From the NCBI RefSeq assembly GCF_002794255.1, contig NZ_PGGW01000039.1:124001-188000 (forward strand): 64,000 nt of DNA. Reading direction: 5' to 3'. Positions within the stretch are counted from its first letter, which is position 1, and the number at the start of each line of letters is the position of its first letter. The stretch is from Streptomyces carminius (lineage in GTDB: Bacteria > Actinomycetota > Actinomycetes > Streptomycetales > Streptomycetaceae). This document shows positions 61,151 through 64,000 of the stretch, in pieces. The translations under genes and the position numbers were made by a program. The notes beneath the pieces were generated by a model, which was not told where the DNA came from, searched no databases, and worked only from the letters and a program-made list of their open reading frames with translations.

Positions 61151-61152
61151 GT
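61147..61152 (+). promoter_or_regulatory. Putative -10 box of the leaderless antitoxin transcript
   Basis: TACCGT lies seven bases before the GTG at 61160, again without an intervening ribosome binding site, and sits inside the right operator arm. Confidence 0.5.
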
Positions 61153-61159
61153 GAAGAGT

Positions 61160-61429
61160 GTGAGTATTCAGCCCGAAATCACCCAACGGGATCTGCGCAA
61201 CCGGTCCCGAGAGATCATGGACGCCATACAGGGCGGCCAGTCGTTCACCGTCACCCGGGACGGACATCCGATCGGTCAGCTCGTTCCTCTGCGGCGACGC
61301 CGCCGGTTCGTTCCCCGTCAGGAGTTCACCGCGATGTCCAGGAGCGCTCCCGGCATCGACCTCGACACGTTCCGCGCCGACCAGGCCGCCACGGCCGAGA
61401 CCTACCCGGACGATCCCTATGTCCGCTGA
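61160..61429 (+). CDS. Phd/YefM-type antitoxin
   Basis: The predicted 89-residue antitoxin has the Phd/YefM N-terminal fold: EITQRDLRNRSREIMDAIQG, then GQSFTVTRDGHPIGQLVPL and an arginine-rich stretch. The C-terminal part should be the flexible toxin-binding tail, ending TYPDDPYVR. It binds and neutralises the PIN toxin encoded downstream and represses its own promoter. The gene overlaps the toxin gene by 11 bp. Confidence 0.9.
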   Translation: MSIQPEITQRDLRNRSREIMDAIQGGQSFTVTRDGHPIGQLVPLRRRRRFVPRQEFTAMSRSAPGIDLDTFRADQAATAETYPDDPYVR

Positions 61430-61886
61430 CCGCTCGGCGTACGCCCAGGGCCTCCTCGACACCAACATCATGATTCTGCGCCGGTGGGTGGCTCCCGAGG
61501 AACTGCCGGACGAAATGGCGATCACCGCCGTCACCCTGGCCGAGCTGTCCGCCGGTCCGCACGAGGTCCGCCGCAACGACGAACAGAGCGGCTACGACGA
61601 ACACGCCGAACGCGCCCGCAGGCTCGACGTTCTCCAGCGCGCCGAGAACGAGTTCGATCCCATCCCCTTCGACGCGGAAGCGGCCCGCGCCTACGGCCGC
61701 ATCTGCGCCGCGGTGATCAGCGCGGGCCGCAAGCCGCGTCGCCGGGTGGCCGACCTGATGATCGCCGCCATTGCCGTGGCCGAGGGCCTTCCCCTCTTCA
61801 CCACCAACCCCGATGACTTCAAAGGGCTGGACGAACTCCTCACCGTGGTACCGGTCACCCGCCCGAAGGCGCCTCACGAGGGCTGA
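61419..61886 (+). CDS. PIN-domain toxin (VapC-like ribonuclease)
   Basis: The predicted 155-residue toxin has the four acidic PIN residues: Asp14 in GLLDTNIM, Glu43-region AELSAG, Asp in RRVADLMIAAIA and Asp in FTTNPDDFKGL. It would cleave RNA when released from the antitoxin. Phd-type antitoxin with PIN toxin is a common mixed pairing in actinobacteria. ATG start inside the antitoxin gene, so translation is coupled. Confidence 0.92.
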   Translation: MSADRSAYAQGLLDTNIMILRRWVAPEELPDEMAITAVTLAELSAGPHEVRRNDEQSGYDEHAERARRLDVLQRAENEFDPIPFDAEAARAYGRICAAVISAGRKPRRRVADLMIAAIAVAEGLPLFTTNPDDFKGLDELLTVVPVTRPKAPHEG

Positions 61887-61960
61887 TGCCAGGGAGCCGG
61901 ATCGGTGGAATCACGACGGACTCGGTGGTGCGAGCCCGGCACGGACGCGAGCACGCAACA

Positions 61961-61996
61961 GGGCCGGTTCGGGGGAGCAAACCCTCGAACCGGCCC
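61961..61996. terminator. Hairpin terminator between the toxin gene and tRNA-Arg
   Basis: GGGCCGGTTCG (61961-61971) and CGAACCGGCCC (61986-61996) pair perfectly. It follows the toxin gene on the plus strand and the tRNA on the minus strand, so it can end both. Confidence 0.8.
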
Positions 61997-62002
61997 TTCG
62001 GC

Positions 62003-62078
62003 TGGTGCCCCCGGCAGGATTCGAACCTGCGACACCCGCTTTAGGAGAGCGGTGCTCTATCCCCTGAGCTACGAAGGC
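62003..62078 (-). tRNA. tRNA-Arg (anticodon CCT)
   Basis: The minus strand folds as a complete 76-nt tRNA with encoded CCA: acceptor GCCTTCG/CGGGGGC (two G-U pairs), D arm GCTCAGGGGATAGAGC, anticodon stem CCGCT/AGCGG with loop CTCCTAA (anticodon CCT), and T arm GCAGGTTCGAATCCTGC. It decodes AGG, a rare arginine codon in Streptomyces. tRNA-Arg genes are frequent integration sites, but no att repeat or integrase is seen nearby. Confidence 0.95.
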
Positions 62079-62175
62079 GTGCGCAGACAGGTTAGCGGAT
62101 CGGGGCGGGGCGTGCCGAACGCGTTGGCGGTGCTTCGGGGATCGGTCGGACGGGCGGACGGTCGGACGGGCGGGG

Positions 62176-63999
<1,824 letters not shown>

Positions 64000-64000
64000 T

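Noticed and set aside
60970..61473. Open frame starting with GTG overlapping the stop of the broken small gene
   Set aside because: After the first residues the sequence has no protein-like pattern and it overlaps the antitoxin gene.
62003..62078. Integrative element attached to tRNA-Arg
   Set aside because: No integrase gene or direct repeat of the tRNA 3' end was found in the window.

Overview
The window is chromosomal DNA from a Streptomyces or very close relative. The evidence is the very high GC content, frequent GTG starts, and gene families typical of that genus: an AfsR/SARP regulator, an XRE-DUF5753/DUF397 pair, a GPP34 protein, an excalibur protein with an LAxTG sorting signal, an SCO5918-family protein and a single-gene FbiC FO synthase. 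Several genes also have a TANNNT box 6-7 nt before the start codon, the usual sign of leaderless actinobacterial mRNAs.

Layout. 1-9.6 kb: a truncated AfsR/SARP regulator (-), fbiC for coenzyme F420 biosynthesis (+), an ADP-ribosylglycohydrolase (+), a DUF397/XRE-DUF5753 pair (-) and a GPP34 gene (-). 9.8-18.4 kb: envelope genes, comprising a D-Ala-D-Ala carboxypeptidase, a polytopic membrane protein and a YihY protein (+), a holin-like/DUF3618 pair (-) and a secreted DNRLRE protein (+). 18.7-28.8 kb: a flavin oxidoreductase, a HAD phosphatase, a sortase-anchored excalibur protein, an ABC ATPase with an FtsX-type permease, a methyltransferase and a membrane protein with 33-bp (11-residue) pentapeptide-type repeats. 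29.2-34.3 kb: a PaoABC-like exported molybdenum hydroxylase operon (2Fe-2S, FAD and Mo subunits) with its XdhC maturation factor.

34.37-47 kb is an accessory island and the most interesting part. It starts at an intact 874-bp IS5/ISL2-type element with an ACT target duplication. It then holds a tightly overlapping three-gene operon (-) that looks like the DndFGH/DptFGH (SspFGH-like) restriction complex, a decayed IS630 transposase, a complete divergent DNA cytosine-5 methyltransferase (+) and an IS630-type element with TA duplication and a -1 frameshift only 15 bp behind the methyltransferase. No phosphorothioation genes (dndBCDE or sspABCD) are present. The inference is a restriction module of the FGH class paired with, or repurposed to, 5-methylcytosine instead of phosphorothioate.

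47-56 kb: small regulators and accessory genes, including a HAD hydrolase, an XRE-TPR regulator, a chain of three overlapping small genes, another XRE-DUF5753, an SRPBCC protein, a thioesterase, a PPOX-fold protein, DUF4259 and a small cold-shock-fold protein. 56.3-59.2 kb: a cold-shock locus with a small MerR regulator preceded by a perfect 32-bp palindrome, an SCO5918-family protein, a DEAD-box helicase and CspA. 59.7-64 kb: a fructosamine kinase, a Phd/PIN toxin-antitoxin operon with a perfect operator over its -10 box, tRNA-Arg(CCT) and a Tat-exported GH3 beta-N-acetylglucosaminidase.

All calls come from reading the sequence. No database search was run, and family names are recognition from motifs and gene context.
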